DNA of 61,813 bases from Hyphomicrobiales bacterium (GTDB lineage Bacteria > Pseudomonadota > Alphaproteobacteria > Rhizobiales > Xanthobacteraceae): the NCBI GenBank assembly GCA_003140315.1, contig PLJS01000278.1, forward strand, positions 1-61,813. Direction: 5' to 3'. Below, piece after piece: positions 51,884 through 59,957 of the stretch (position 1 is its first letter; every line of letters starts with the position of its first letter). Both the position numbers and the translations under genes were made by a program. A model generated the notes under the pieces. That model saw nothing but the letters and a program-made list of their open reading frames with translations. It was not told the origin of the DNA and searched no databases.

Positions 51884-53036
51884 CCGATTCGAGACCGATC
51901 TTCACCTTGCGGCGCTGAAACAGCAGAGGCTCGCGTTCGACCCAAATGCTTGCCTGCTCGCCGTCGCGGATCACGGCTTCGATCGGAACCACGGGGCGCG
52001 GCACGCTGCTGCCGATCGTGATCTTGAAACTTGCGAACATCTCCGACCTGAGCACGCCATCGGGATTGGGGATTTCCGAGCGCACCACGATGCGCCGTGT
52101 CGAGGCATCGGACGCAGCCCCGATCGCGCTGATGCGCGCCTTGAACACCCGGTCGGGAATGGCCGCGATCTTCGCCTCGATGTCCTGGCCGACGCGCACG
52201 TTCGCGATGTCGTTCTCGGGCACGTTCGCCTTCAGCCACATCGTGGTGAGATCGGCGATCGAATAGAGCGGATCGCCCGCATCGGTGCGCACATACTGGC
52301 CGGGTCCGACCTTGCGGCCGATGACGGTGCCGTCGATCGGGGCGTTGATGGTGACGAGCGGATTGACGCTGCGCTCGCGCTCGACGCGTTCGACTTCGCC
52401 CTTGTCGCGGCCGACGATCACGCGCAGGCGATTGCGCGCCGCCATCAAGGTGCCGTTCGCAGTCGCAAGATCGGATTCGGCGCCGGCGAAATCATTGCGC
52501 GCCTGATCGACCTCGCGCATCGAGGTCGCCTTGTCTTTGAGCAGGCCGGTCTGCCGGTCGAGCACGCGCTTGGCGAGGGCGAGTTGCGCGTTCGCCTTTT
52601 CGACACCGTGCAGCGCCGCGATCAAGTCGGTCTGCGTCTGCACCACTTCGGGACTGTCGATCTCGAACAGCGGATCGCCGCGCTTGACCGTGTCCCCGAT
52701 TCTCGCGAGCAGCCGCGTCACGCGGCCGGAGAACGGTGTAAGCACCACGGTGCTGGCATCTTCATTGAAGGCGATCTGGCCAATCGCGGCCTTCTGGATG
52801 CGGAACTCGTCGGTGACGACCGGGACGATGTCGAGCTGGTGGATCTGATCGGCGCTGACGCGGACGCTGTCGGGGCTCTTGCGCGTGGCTTGCGGGTTCA
52901 CGTCCGCCGAGACGATGTCCGATGCGCGAAGGTACGGCGTTGCGAGCAGCAGCAGAAGGGCGCATGCGGCGCCGATGGCCGGCGCACCAGCGGCGCGCGC
53001 TGCGCGCGCGAAATGCTGAAAGAAACGCACCTTCAT
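51555..53036 (-). CDS. CzcB/CusB-type periplasmic adaptor with damaged 3' end
   Basis: The ATG (53036) overlaps the outer-membrane-factor stop by ATGA. Residues 1-37 include a signal anchor (APAIGAACALLLLLATPY). A barrel-sandwich domain follows (FSGRVTRLLARIGDTVKRGDPLFEI), then a helical hairpin and the membrane-proximal part ending VQVLDGLDAG at about 51850. There the homologous sequence stops about 20 residues before the usual end, and the frame reads on through czcA out of frame to a stop at 51555, adding about 95 unrelated residues. A deletion joining czcB to czcA is the simplest reading. In intact systems this adaptor links the inner pump to the outer channel. Confidence 0.8.
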   Translation of the reverse strand: MKVRFFQHFARAARAAGAPAIGAACALLLLLATPYLRASDIVSADVNPQATRKSPDSVRVSADQIHQLDIVPVVTDEFRIQKAAIGQIAFNEDASTVVLTPFSGRVTRLLARIGDTVKRGDPLFEIDSPEVVQTQTDLIAALHGVEKANAQLALAKRVLDRQTGLLKDKATSMREVDQARNDFAGAESDLATANGTLMAARNRLRVIVGRDKGEVERVERERSVNPLVTINAPIDGTVIGRKVGPGQYVRTDAGDPLYSIADLTTMWLKANVPENDIANVRVGQDIEAKIAAIPDRVFKARISAIGAASDASTRRIVVRSEIPNPDGVLRSEMFASFKITIGSSVPRPVVPIEAVIRDGEQASIWVEREPLLFQRRKVKIGLESDGRVQVLDGLDAGAGVVAGFSRPRLRGLHGAQHRSLSGPLAADHRGDRAMARPVAGRSRTLRHDPARDRGVEHARNTCARTPSSRWGSSACSSNMGATITSCASRPSIA

Positions 53037-54481
53037 TGGACGACGGCCTCCTGCGTCGGAGGACTTCGGTTCCACCAGCCGCCGCCGAGCGCCTGGAACA
53101 GCGCGACCGTATCGGCGAGCCGCGCGGCCTGCGCCTGTACGCGCGCGAGCGACGTTTGCAGATAGGCCTGCTGCGCGTTGAGCAGGACCGGGCTCGACAC
53201 TTGTCCTTGTTCGACCTGGCGGCGCACGAGATCGATGCTGCGGCGCGCGGATTGCTCGGCCGTGATCGCCGCGCTGACGGCGCGCGCGTCGGCCTGCAAG
53301 GCACGCAGCACATCGGCGACATTCTGGAACGCGGTCAGCACCGTTGAGCGGTATTGCGCGGCGGCCTGCGCGGTCGCCTCCTCGGCGGACTTTTGCTTGT
53401 AATAGCGGCTGCCGGCGTCGAACACCGTCGCCGCCGCATTGCCGGCGATCGTCCAGAAGCCGGTGCCGGGCGCAAACAATTGCCCGATCGCCTCGGCCGT
53501 GCTGCCGACATTGCCCGTGAGCGTGATCTGCGGCAGGCGGTTGGCGATGGCAACGCCGATCTGCGCATTGGCGGCATGGAGGTTTGCTTCCGCGGCACGC
53601 ACGTCCGGACGCTGGCGCACGAGGTCTGCCGGCAGGCTGAGCGGCAACCTTCTCGGGGGTCGAAAGGATTGCAGCTCGAACGCCGCCGGCAGTCCTTCGC
53701 TCGGAAAGCGCCCGGTCAGCGTCGCGAGCAGATTGCGCTGCTGCGCGAGCTGTTTCTCCAACGGGGGCAGCAGAAGCCGCGCCTGAGCGACGGCCGTCTC
53801 CTGCGCCACCACGTCGGGGAGCGCGATTTGCCCGCGGTCGTTCTGGCGCCGCAGGATGTCGAGCAACTGGGTCTGGATCTCGATCAGCCGCCGCGTCGCG
53901 GCGATCTGTCCGCGCAACGAGGCTTCCTGGATCGCGCCGAGCGCGATGTTCGTGGCGAGCGTGACGTAGACGCCCTCGCGCTGAAAAGCCTGCTGCTCGG
54001 CCTGCGCGTCGGCGGACTCGATCGCCCGCCGTGTGCCGCCGAACACATCGGGCACGAACGAGACGCTCACCTGCGCGGTGTGCAGGCTGTAGAGGTCGGC
54101 GCCGGACGCCAGGCCGGATGAGACAGGGTCCGCGATCTTCTGCCGGCTGGCATCGAAACTCCCGGTGACGACCGGAAGCAACGTGCCGCGCAACGAGAGT
54201 GCGTTCGCCTGCGCGACGCGGACGGCGGCTTCCGCCGCGGCGAGATCGGGATTGTTCGCGATTCCGTCTTCGATCAGTCTGTTGAGGCCGGGCGAGCCCA
54301 ATACGTCCCACCAGCGCGCCGCGACATCGGCGCCCGGCACCAAGGCGTCGCCCGGCGGACCGTCGCGTTGCGACAGGAAGCCTTTGACGTCCGGCGCGTC
54401 CGGCTGCTTGAAATCCGGTCCGACGGCGCAACTGGTCAGCATGCTCAGCGCCATGAAGAAGGAGGGAAAACGAAACGACAT
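53033..54481 (-). CDS. NodT-family outer-membrane efflux lipoprotein (CzcC/OprM-like)
   Basis: About 482 residues with two OEP repeats. The start at 54481 gives MSFRFPSFFMALSMLTSCAVGPDF, a lipoprotein signal with lipobox LTSC, and is preferred over longer frames beginning at 54496 or 54628 that would bury it. RWWDVLGSPGLNRLIEDGIANNPDL is the standard NodT N-terminus, and QRPDVRAAEANLHAANAQIGVAIA marks the second repeat. It forms the outer-membrane channel of the tripartite pump. It is the first gene of the czc-like operon, and a sigma-54 promoter lies upstream at 54652-54668. Confidence 0.9.
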   Translation of the reverse strand: MSFRFPSFFMALSMLTSCAVGPDFKQPDAPDVKGFLSQRDGPPGDALVPGADVAARWWDVLGSPGLNRLIEDGIANNPDLAAAEAAVRVAQANALSLRGTLLPVVTGSFDASRQKIADPVSSGLASGADLYSLHTAQVSVSFVPDVFGGTRRAIESADAQAEQQAFQREGVYVTLATNIALGAIQEASLRGQIAATRRLIEIQTQLLDILRRQNDRGQIALPDVVAQETAVAQARLLLPPLEKQLAQQRNLLATLTGRFPSEGLPAAFELQSFRPPRRLPLSLPADLVRQRPDVRAAEANLHAANAQIGVAIANRLPQITLTGNVGSTAEAIGQLFAPGTGFWTIAGNAAATVFDAGSRYYKQKSAEEATAQAAAQYRSTVLTAFQNVADVLRALQADARAVSAAITAEQSARRSIDLVRRQVEQGQVSSPVLLNAQQAYLQTSLARVQAQAARLADTVALFQALGGGWWNRSPPTQEAVVQ

Positions 54482-54651
54482 CCAGCCGCGGCACATATCC
54501 CGGCCGGCCGTAACGGGCAACGCAGGTCGCCCGAGCAACACATCGCCGTTCGCATCCAACTCGACCGCCCCGAACTCCGGCCGGGAGAAACACCCGGTCG
54601 GCCAACGCCCCTTCTTCTTCTCCGGCATCGAACTTTTGATGTCGGTCTGTC

Positions 54652-54668
54652 AGCAACCATCATGCCAA
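54652..54668 (-). promoter_or_regulatory. Sigma-54 (-24/-12) promoter of the czc-like efflux operon
   Basis: On the minus strand TTGGCATGATGGTTGCT matches the sigma-54 consensus YTGGCACGrNNNTTGCW at all but one position (T for C in the -24 box), with exact GG-N10-GC spacing. Transcription would start near 54640, giving a leader of about 160 nt before the lipoprotein ATG. The next gene upstream is a sigma-54-dependent response regulator. The 70-nt stretch between them includes AATATATT and the palindrome CGCACGTGCG (54719-54728), a possible activator site. Confidence 0.75.
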
Positions 54669-54737
54669 GGGGCCGGCTCGGAAGCGAGAATAAACAAAGC
54701 TAAATCAATATATTATGACGCACGTGCGCGCGCGCTT

Positions 54738-56135
54738 TCAGTGTTTTGGCGGCTTTCCGCCAGTCAGCCCCGTGACGACGGCGGACTTCGGCCGATCCGT
54801 CTCGATGAATCGCTGCCGGTCGAGCCCGAGACGCGCCATTTTCTCACTCAGAGTGCGGCGCGGAAGGTTGAGCTGATCCATCACGGCATTGATCTTTCCG
54901 CCGCTTTCGGCGAGCGCGCGCTCGATCACCGCACGCTCGAACGCGTCGACCTGCTCGGCAAGCGACGCTTTCGCTTCGCTTTCCATCGGCCGTGGCGTGA
55001 AGCTGCCGAGCCCGAGCGCATAGCGTTCCGCGGCATTGCGCAACTCGCGCACGTTGCCGGGCCACTCGCGTGCCATCAGCATATTCGCCGTCGCGGCAGA
55101 GACCGGCCGCAAGTCGCGCCCATGTGCCTGCGCAGCCAGCCCGGCGAAATATTCGAACAGCAGCGGGATGTCTTCCTTGCGCTCGCGCAGCGGCGGAACG
55201 GTGAGCTCCACGACCGAAAGACGATAGTACAGGTCAAGGCGGAAGCGTCCCTCGTTGCTCGCCTTGCGCAGATCGACCTTGCTCGCCGCGATCGGGCGCA
55301 CGTCGGTCGCGATACTGTGGTTCGATCCGAGGCGCTCGACCGTGCGTTCCTGCAACACGCGCAGCAATTTGCCCTGAGTCGCGAGCGGCATGCTGTCGAT
55401 CTCGTCGAGGAACAACGTGCCGCCGCTCGCGTGTTCGAGCTTTCCGGCTCGTGCCTTGACGGCGCTCGTGAATGCGCCTGCCTCGTGGCCGAAGAATTCG
55501 CTCTCCACCATCGTCTCGGGGATCGCGGCGCAGTTGATCGCTACATAGTTGCCGCTTTGACGGTGTCCGAAATCATGCAGGCAGCGTGCGATCAGATCCT
55601 TTCCGCTCCCCGTCTCGCCGCAAAGAATGACGCTGACGTCGGTTCCGGCCAGTTCCGCCACGGCCGTGCGCAGATCTTCCGCGGATCTCGACGTGCCGAT
55701 GATACGTGAACTCAACGTTTGTTCGTTGACGGCGCGACGCAAGCGCCGGTTCTCCATGACAAGTTGACGCTTTTCGCCGGCATGACGTACGATGTCCAGA
55801 AACCGGTCCGGCGCGAACGGCTTTTCGATGAAGTCGTAGGCGCCGAGCCGCATGGCTTCGACCGCCGTCTCGACATCGCCATGGCCGGTGATCACGATGA
55901 CCGGCAATTCGGGATCGATTTGCTGCGCGCGGCGCAACAGCTCCAGTCCGTCGATGCCCTCCATCTTGAGATCGGTGACGAGCACGCCGCGAAAATCAGC
56001 GCTCAACCGGCCGAGCGCCAACGTGGCGCTCTCGTAAACCATGAGCTCGAAACCCGCGAGCTCGAGCCATTGCGTCACCGCCTGACGCATCGAGGCTTCG
56101 TCGTCCACGAACAGGACAGGACCGCGGTCAGACAT
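54738..56135 (-). CDS. DctD-like sigma-54-dependent response regulator
   Basis: A 465-residue NtrC-class activator. The receiver domain (about 6-118) has the acid pair D11-D12, phosphoacceptor D55 (VLVTDLKM) and K105. The AAA+ domain has Walker A GETGSGKD (173-180), GAFTSA (220-225) and Walker B TLFLDE. The C-terminal Fis-type helix-turn-helix is [19 protein letters not shown]. The sigma-54 contact loop is GAFTSA rather than GAFTGA. The ATG giving [13 protein letters not shown] overlaps the kinase gene by 8 nt. It probably activates the sigma-54 promoter at 54652. DctD homologues usually control dicarboxylate uptake, so this target would be a reassignment. Confidence 0.93.
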   Translation of the reverse strand: MSDRGPVLFVDDEASMRQAVTQWLELAGFELMVYESATLALGRLSADFRGVLVTDLKMEGIDGLELLRRAQQIDPELPVIVITGHGDVETAVEAMRLGAYDFIEKPFAPDRFLDIVRHAGEKRQLVMENRRLRRAVNEQTLSSRIIGTSRSAEDLRTAVAELAGTDVSVILCGETGSGKDLIARCLHDFGHRQSGNYVAINCAAIPETMVESEFFGHEAGAFTSAVKARAGKLEHASGGTLFLDEIDSMPLATQGKLLRVLQERTVERLGSNHSIATDVRPIAASKVDLRKASNEGRFRLDLYYRLSVVELTVPPLRERKEDIPLLFEYFAGLAAQAHGRDLRPVSAATANMLMAREWPGNVRELRNAAERYALGLGSFTPRPMESEAKASLAEQVDAFERAVIERALAESGGKINAVMDQLNLPRRTLSEKMARLGLDRQRFIETDRPKSAVVTGLTGGKPPKH

Positions 56136-58002
56136 GAACGGCCTTCTCCCGCGGCGGCACGTCCAGCACCAGGCGTGGAAGCTCGATGACGATTGCGGCC
56201 CCGCCTTGCGGACGATTCGAGGCGTGAATACGGCCACGAAAATCCTGCACGATGCTGTAAGTAATGGAGAGGCCGAGGCCCAGGCCCTTTCCAACCGGCT
56301 TCGTGGTGACGAACGGGTCGAAAATCCGGTCGATCACTTCAGCCGGGACGCCCGGCCCATTGTCGGCGATCTCGATGCGCGCCAAGTCGTCGATCGCGTC
56401 GACCGTGATGTCGATAGCTGGGTGCCGTACGTCGGTAACGGCATCGAGCGCATTGCGGATCAGGTTGACCAGCACCTGTTCGAGCTGAACCGCGTATCCC
56501 GACACCCAAACATCCGACCGGATATCGCGATTGATGTCCACGCCCGCGGCTTTGATCTGGCTTTCGGTCAGAAACAAAGCGCCGTCGATGACGCGCGCGA
56601 CCTGAACCGGTTCCGGCCGGCCCGGCTCGCTCTTGCGGGCAAACATTTTCAGATGGCTGGTGATGCTCGCCATGCGCTCTGCAAGGCCATCGATGAGATC
56701 GAGATTCTTGATGACCTGCGTGGCATTGCCGCGCTGCATGAAGATGCGCGTGCTCGCCATGAAAGTGCGGATTGCCGCCAGCGGCTGATTGACCTCGTGT
56801 GCGATCGCGGCGGACATCTGTCCAAGTGCCGCGAGCTTGCCGGCCTGCACCAGTTCGTTCTGGGTGGCGCGCAGGCGCGCCTCGGTGCGGCGGCGTTCGT
56901 CCACCTCGGTTTGCAGCAGCGCGTTGGACTCGCGAAGCTCGCGTGTCCGCTCCGCGACTTCGGACCTAAGCCTCACGCCGGCCTGCCGTGCGGCGAGATA
57001 GGCGCGTTGGCGCTGCACCATGTAGAGCAGCAGCGAGATCACGAGCGCCGAGATCGCGCCGCCGATGATCGCGCCGTCGCGTTGGTCCGCCCGGACCACC
57101 GCGAGATCGGCGAAACGATGAATCGTCCAGCCGAATTCCGGAAGCGCCATGGTTTGATAGAGATAGGTCGCATCGGTATCGCTGGTCCTGACCCGGACGA
57201 CCGCATTCGTGCCGCGCTGCTCGAGCACTTGAAGATCAATCGGCTTGGTGAGGTCGGCGGGATAGTTGGGCGGCGCGGACTCCGTGGGCAGGTGCTCTGC
57301 CTTCGCGCCGCTGATCACATGGTACTTGTAGGCGGGATCGCTTGCCAGGAAGGCGACGCCGTCGGCGTCGGTGACGAGGACGTGCTCGGCACCCCGCTCC
57401 CAGGTGGATTCAAGCACGTCGAACTCGATCCGGACGGCTGCGACGCCGAGCAGTGCATTATCGTGTGCCGCGGTGTCGCGTATGGCCTCGGCCAAGTAAT
57501 AGCGGACTCGATTGTTGACCGGTTCGACACCGAGATAGCTGCTCCGGCCCGACTCGATCGCCTTCACGAAGTAGGAGCGATCCGCGAGATTGCGGCCAAT
57601 CAGAACCTCGGCCGGGTCGGACGCTCCGGCCGCCAACACGACGCCGTCCCGGCCGATCACGTACAGTGCGCGGGTGTCGGCTTCAACGTTGATGCGCTGA
57701 AGCTTCTGGCTGAGCTCATCGAGCCGGACTTGGTCCTTCGGTCCCGCAAGCGCGGTGCGCGCATCCGCATCGAGCGACAGCACGATCGGCAGATGGTCCT
57801 GCCGATTGACTTCGGCGCGGACCGCAATGGCGATGAGCTCGACGCGCGGCTGGTTGATCGCTTGCAGCGACCGCAGCGCGTTCTCGCGCCGGAAATATTG
57901 GAACCCGTATGCCGCAAGGCCGATCACCACGAGTGCGGCAGCAAGCAATGCCGGCGGCTTGAACCTGCGCCACGATCCTCGGCGATTTTCGGTAAGGAGC
58001 AT
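56128..58002 (-). CDS. DctB-like sensor histidine kinase
   Basis: A 624-residue membrane kinase. TM1 is about residues 16-36 and TM2 about 310-330, and between them is a periplasmic double-Cache-like sensor domain (ALYVIGRDGVVLAAG, RSYFVKAIESGRSSYLG). A coiled coil follows TM2, then the HisKA domain with phosphoacceptor H402 (SAAIAHEVNQPLAAIRTF) and an ATPase domain (NLIRNALDAV, DNGPGVP, GKGLGLGLSI). This is the DctB layout, which senses C4-dicarboxylates or similar carboxylates. The chosen ATG (58002) lies just before the first hydrophobic segment; longer frames add low-complexity sequence. It is co-transcribed with the regulator. Confidence 0.92.
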   Translation of the reverse strand: MLLTENRRGSWRRFKPPALLAAALVVIGLAAYGFQYFRRENALRSLQAINQPRVELIAIAVRAEVNRQDHLPIVLSLDADARTALAGPKDQVRLDELSQKLQRINVEADTRALYVIGRDGVVLAAGASDPAEVLIGRNLADRSYFVKAIESGRSSYLGVEPVNNRVRYYLAEAIRDTAAHDNALLGVAAVRIEFDVLESTWERGAEHVLVTDADGVAFLASDPAYKYHVISGAKAEHLPTESAPPNYPADLTKPIDLQVLEQRGTNAVVRVRTSDTDATYLYQTMALPEFGWTIHRFADLAVVRADQRDGAIIGGAISALVISLLLYMVQRQRAYLAARQAGVRLRSEVAERTRELRESNALLQTEVDERRRTEARLRATQNELVQAGKLAALGQMSAAIAHEVNQPLAAIRTFMASTRIFMQRGNATQVIKNLDLIDGLAERMASITSHLKMFARKSEPGRPEPVQVARVIDGALFLTESQIKAAGVDINRDIRSDVWVSGYAVQLEQVLVNLIRNALDAVTDVRHPAIDITVDAIDDLARIEIADNGPGVPAEVIDRIFDPFVTTKPVGKGLGLGLSITYSIVQDFRGRIHASNRPQGGAAIVIELPRLVLDVPPREKAVHV

Positions 58003-58204
58003 TGTCACGGGCCTTGACCCTCGACCACACCGCCGCACACCTACATTGTTTCGACACTCATCATAATTCCGAGGAAGCCGCCATCGCATTTTTCGATTTG
58101 AAGGCTGGAGCGAAGTCGGCAGGCTAGGGCTGGTGGCGCTCGATGATTCAAATTGTCGACATGTTTTCAATCAAACTTTATGGCAACAGAGTAACCGTAC
58201 TTGG

Positions 58205-58324
58205 ATGCGCCTGTTATTCGTCTTGCTGCTGTTGACGTCGTTCACGATCTGGGACCAGCGCCAGAACCGCGCCGAGTATACCGGCCCGTTTTTCTATTTC
58301 TTGCACCGGTTGCTGAATCCCTAG
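58205..58324 (+). CDS. Possible small membrane peptide
   Basis: 39 residues beginning MRLLFVLLLLTSFTIWDQRQ, a hydrophobic N-terminus followed by a polar and aromatic tail. No ribosome site is visible before the ATG. An AT-rich stretch upstream (58150-58195) includes TTGTCG and TTTATG spaced by 18 nt, a possible promoter. Its stop shares CTAG with the minus-strand candidate below. It lies in the 757-nt gap between the kinase and the monooxygenase, whose only other candidate content is that minus-strand frame. Confidence 0.33.
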   Translation: MRLLFVLLLLTSFTIWDQRQNRAEYTGPFFYFLHRLLNP

Positions 58325-58488
58325 GACTTGATCCGCATGACCAGATAGGCCGCAAAGATCGCCGGGATCAGCGCAGGACCTGGAACATGCACGATGCCGA
58401 GACCGAGCTGGATCAGCGGCAGCCAGTAGACGAGTTGCGCAAGTCTTCGGCCGGTCGCGTCGAGCTTACCGGACGAAGCAGACGGCAA
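58321..58488 (-). CDS. Possible small two-helix membrane protein, TTG start
   Basis: The frame gives about 55 residues from a TTG with GAGAAG upstream. It has two hydrophobic helices (LAQLVYWLPLIQLGLGIVHV and PALIPAIFAAYLVMRI) separated by a proline and ends in a basic tail. The frame is open a further 25 codons upstream but has no ATG. The membrane character over 40 residues is unlikely to be chance. It may be the 3' remnant of a larger gene rather than a functional gene. No family is recognised. Confidence 0.35.
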   Translation of the reverse strand: MPSASSGKLDATGRRLAQLVYWLPLIQLGLGIVHVPGPALIPAIFAAYLVMRIKS

Positions 58489-58759
58489 GTGTGTCGCTTC
58501 TCGCCCGGATTGCGCGTCGCGAGAACCTGTGGTTCCACGCTGACGGCGCCATTCGCGCGGCCGCGATCATGGCGCCGCAAATCGCGCCGCGGCTTGCCGG
58601 CATCCAGCAGGCAGATTCCATTGCGCGTACGCGCGCCTGTTTACAACAGTCGTCCGGAGAATGTCGGCTTACATACGCGGGACCTGTTTGCCATACTTGA
58701 CCTTGCGCCGGCGGCCGATCGGTCGCGCGCCGACTCGAACCAGGCACGGGAGCGAACGC

Positions 58760-59917
58760 GTGGCGAAATTCAAGCTTTCGGTTGCCACTGTCGGAGCTGG
58801 GATGGGCGGGCTTTCCGCCGCCATCACGCTGCGCAAGGCCGGCTTCGATGTCCAAGTCTATGAACAGGCGGAGCGCTTCGGCCGGATCGGGGCCGGCATC
58901 CAGATGCTCCCCAACTCGTCCAACGTGCTCCGCGGGATGGGTGTGCTGGATCGCCTGTGCGCAATCTCGTTCATGCCGTATTCGCACCTCAACCGGGTGT
59001 GGGATACCGGCGAGATCAAGCGCGAGTTGCCGATGCCCGAGACGATGTACGGCGCGCCGTTTCTCTGCATGCACCGCGCGGACTTGCACAATGCGCTGGC
59101 CGACGCGCTGCCTGCCGAGATCATCCATCTCGGCAAGAAGCTCACCGGCCTGGAGCAGCGCGGCGCGCACGTGGTGCTCTCGTTCGAGGATGGCTCCGGG
59201 GCGAAAGCCGACGCGGTGATCGGCGCCGACGGCGTGCACTCGCTGGTGCGCCAGATCGTGGTCGGTCCCGATGCGCCGATCCATAAGGGACGTATCGCCT
59301 ACCGCGCGGTATTCGACGCCGCGCGCCTTGGCGACATGCAGATCGCGCCATCCCGCACCAAGTGGTGGGGACCCGATCGGCACATCGTCATCTATTACAC
59401 GACCAAGGACCGCAGCCAGCTCTACCTCGTCACCAGCGTGCCTGAGCCTGCCAACTGGATCACGCCGGAATCCTGGTCCGCGACGGGCGACGTGAAAGAG
59501 CTGCGCGCCGCCTATGACGGCTTCCACCCGGAAGTGCGCAACGTGCTGGATGCCTGCCCGGATTGCCACAAATGGGCGATCCTCGAACGCGAGCCGCTGC
59601 CGACCTGGAGCCGAGGCCGCGTGGCCCTGCTCGGCGACGCGTGCCATCCGATGACCCCATACATGGCGCAGGGCGCGGCGACCTCGATCGAGGATGCCGC
59701 AGTGCTCGCCCGCTGCCTTGAGGCGGTCGACGGCGAGGACGTCGAGGGGGCCTTCTCGGTCTATGAAGCGAGCCGCAAGCCGCGCACTTCGCGTATCCAG
59801 TCGATTTCCAGCGCCAATACGTGGATGAGCGGCGCTGACGACGACCCGAGCTGGCTCTACGGCTACGACGCCTGGACCGTCCCGCTCGCAAAGCCGAAGA
59901 TGGCCGCCACGGCCTGA
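58760..59917 (+). CDS. FAD-dependent aromatic monooxygenase, NicC (6-hydroxynicotinate 3-monooxygenase)-like
   Basis: A 385-residue flavoprotein hydroxylase. The GTG start is chosen because GGGAG lies 7 nt upstream and the dinucleotide site GAGMGG falls at residues 12-17, as in the family. The DG motif is IGADGVHSLVRQ and the GD motif is LLGDACHPMTPYMAQGA. KWWGPDRHIVIYYTT and the ending DPSWLYGYDAW recall NicC of Pseudomonas more than salicylate hydroxylase. NicC uses NADH and O2 to decarboxylate and hydroxylate 6-hydroxynicotinate to 2,5-dihydroxypyridine. The substrate here is an inference and other hydroxylated aromatic acids remain possible. An MFS carrier follows after 40 nt. Confidence 0.88.
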   Translation: MAKFKLSVATVGAGMGGLSAAITLRKAGFDVQVYEQAERFGRIGAGIQMLPNSSNVLRGMGVLDRLCAISFMPYSHLNRVWDTGEIKRELPMPETMYGAPFLCMHRADLHNALADALPAEIIHLGKKLTGLEQRGAHVVLSFEDGSGAKADAVIGADGVHSLVRQIVVGPDAPIHKGRIAYRAVFDAARLGDMQIAPSRTKWWGPDRHIVIYYTTKDRSQLYLVTSVPEPANWITPESWSATGDVKELRAAYDGFHPEVRNVLDACPDCHKWAILEREPLPTWSRGRVALLGDACHPMTPYMAQGAATSIEDAAVLARCLEAVDGEDVEGAFSVYEASRKPRTSRIQSISSANTWMSGADDDPSWLYGYDAWTVPLAKPKMAATA

Positions 59918-59957
59918 CGGAAAACGGGCGCTCTCCGGCGACAAAACAGGGTGAACG

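Noticed and set aside
54738-58002. A true DctBD dicarboxylate uptake system
   Set aside because: No dctA or TRAP/DctPQM transporter lies nearby, and the only sigma-54 promoter found points into efflux genes. I kept the name DctB/DctD-like for architecture only.
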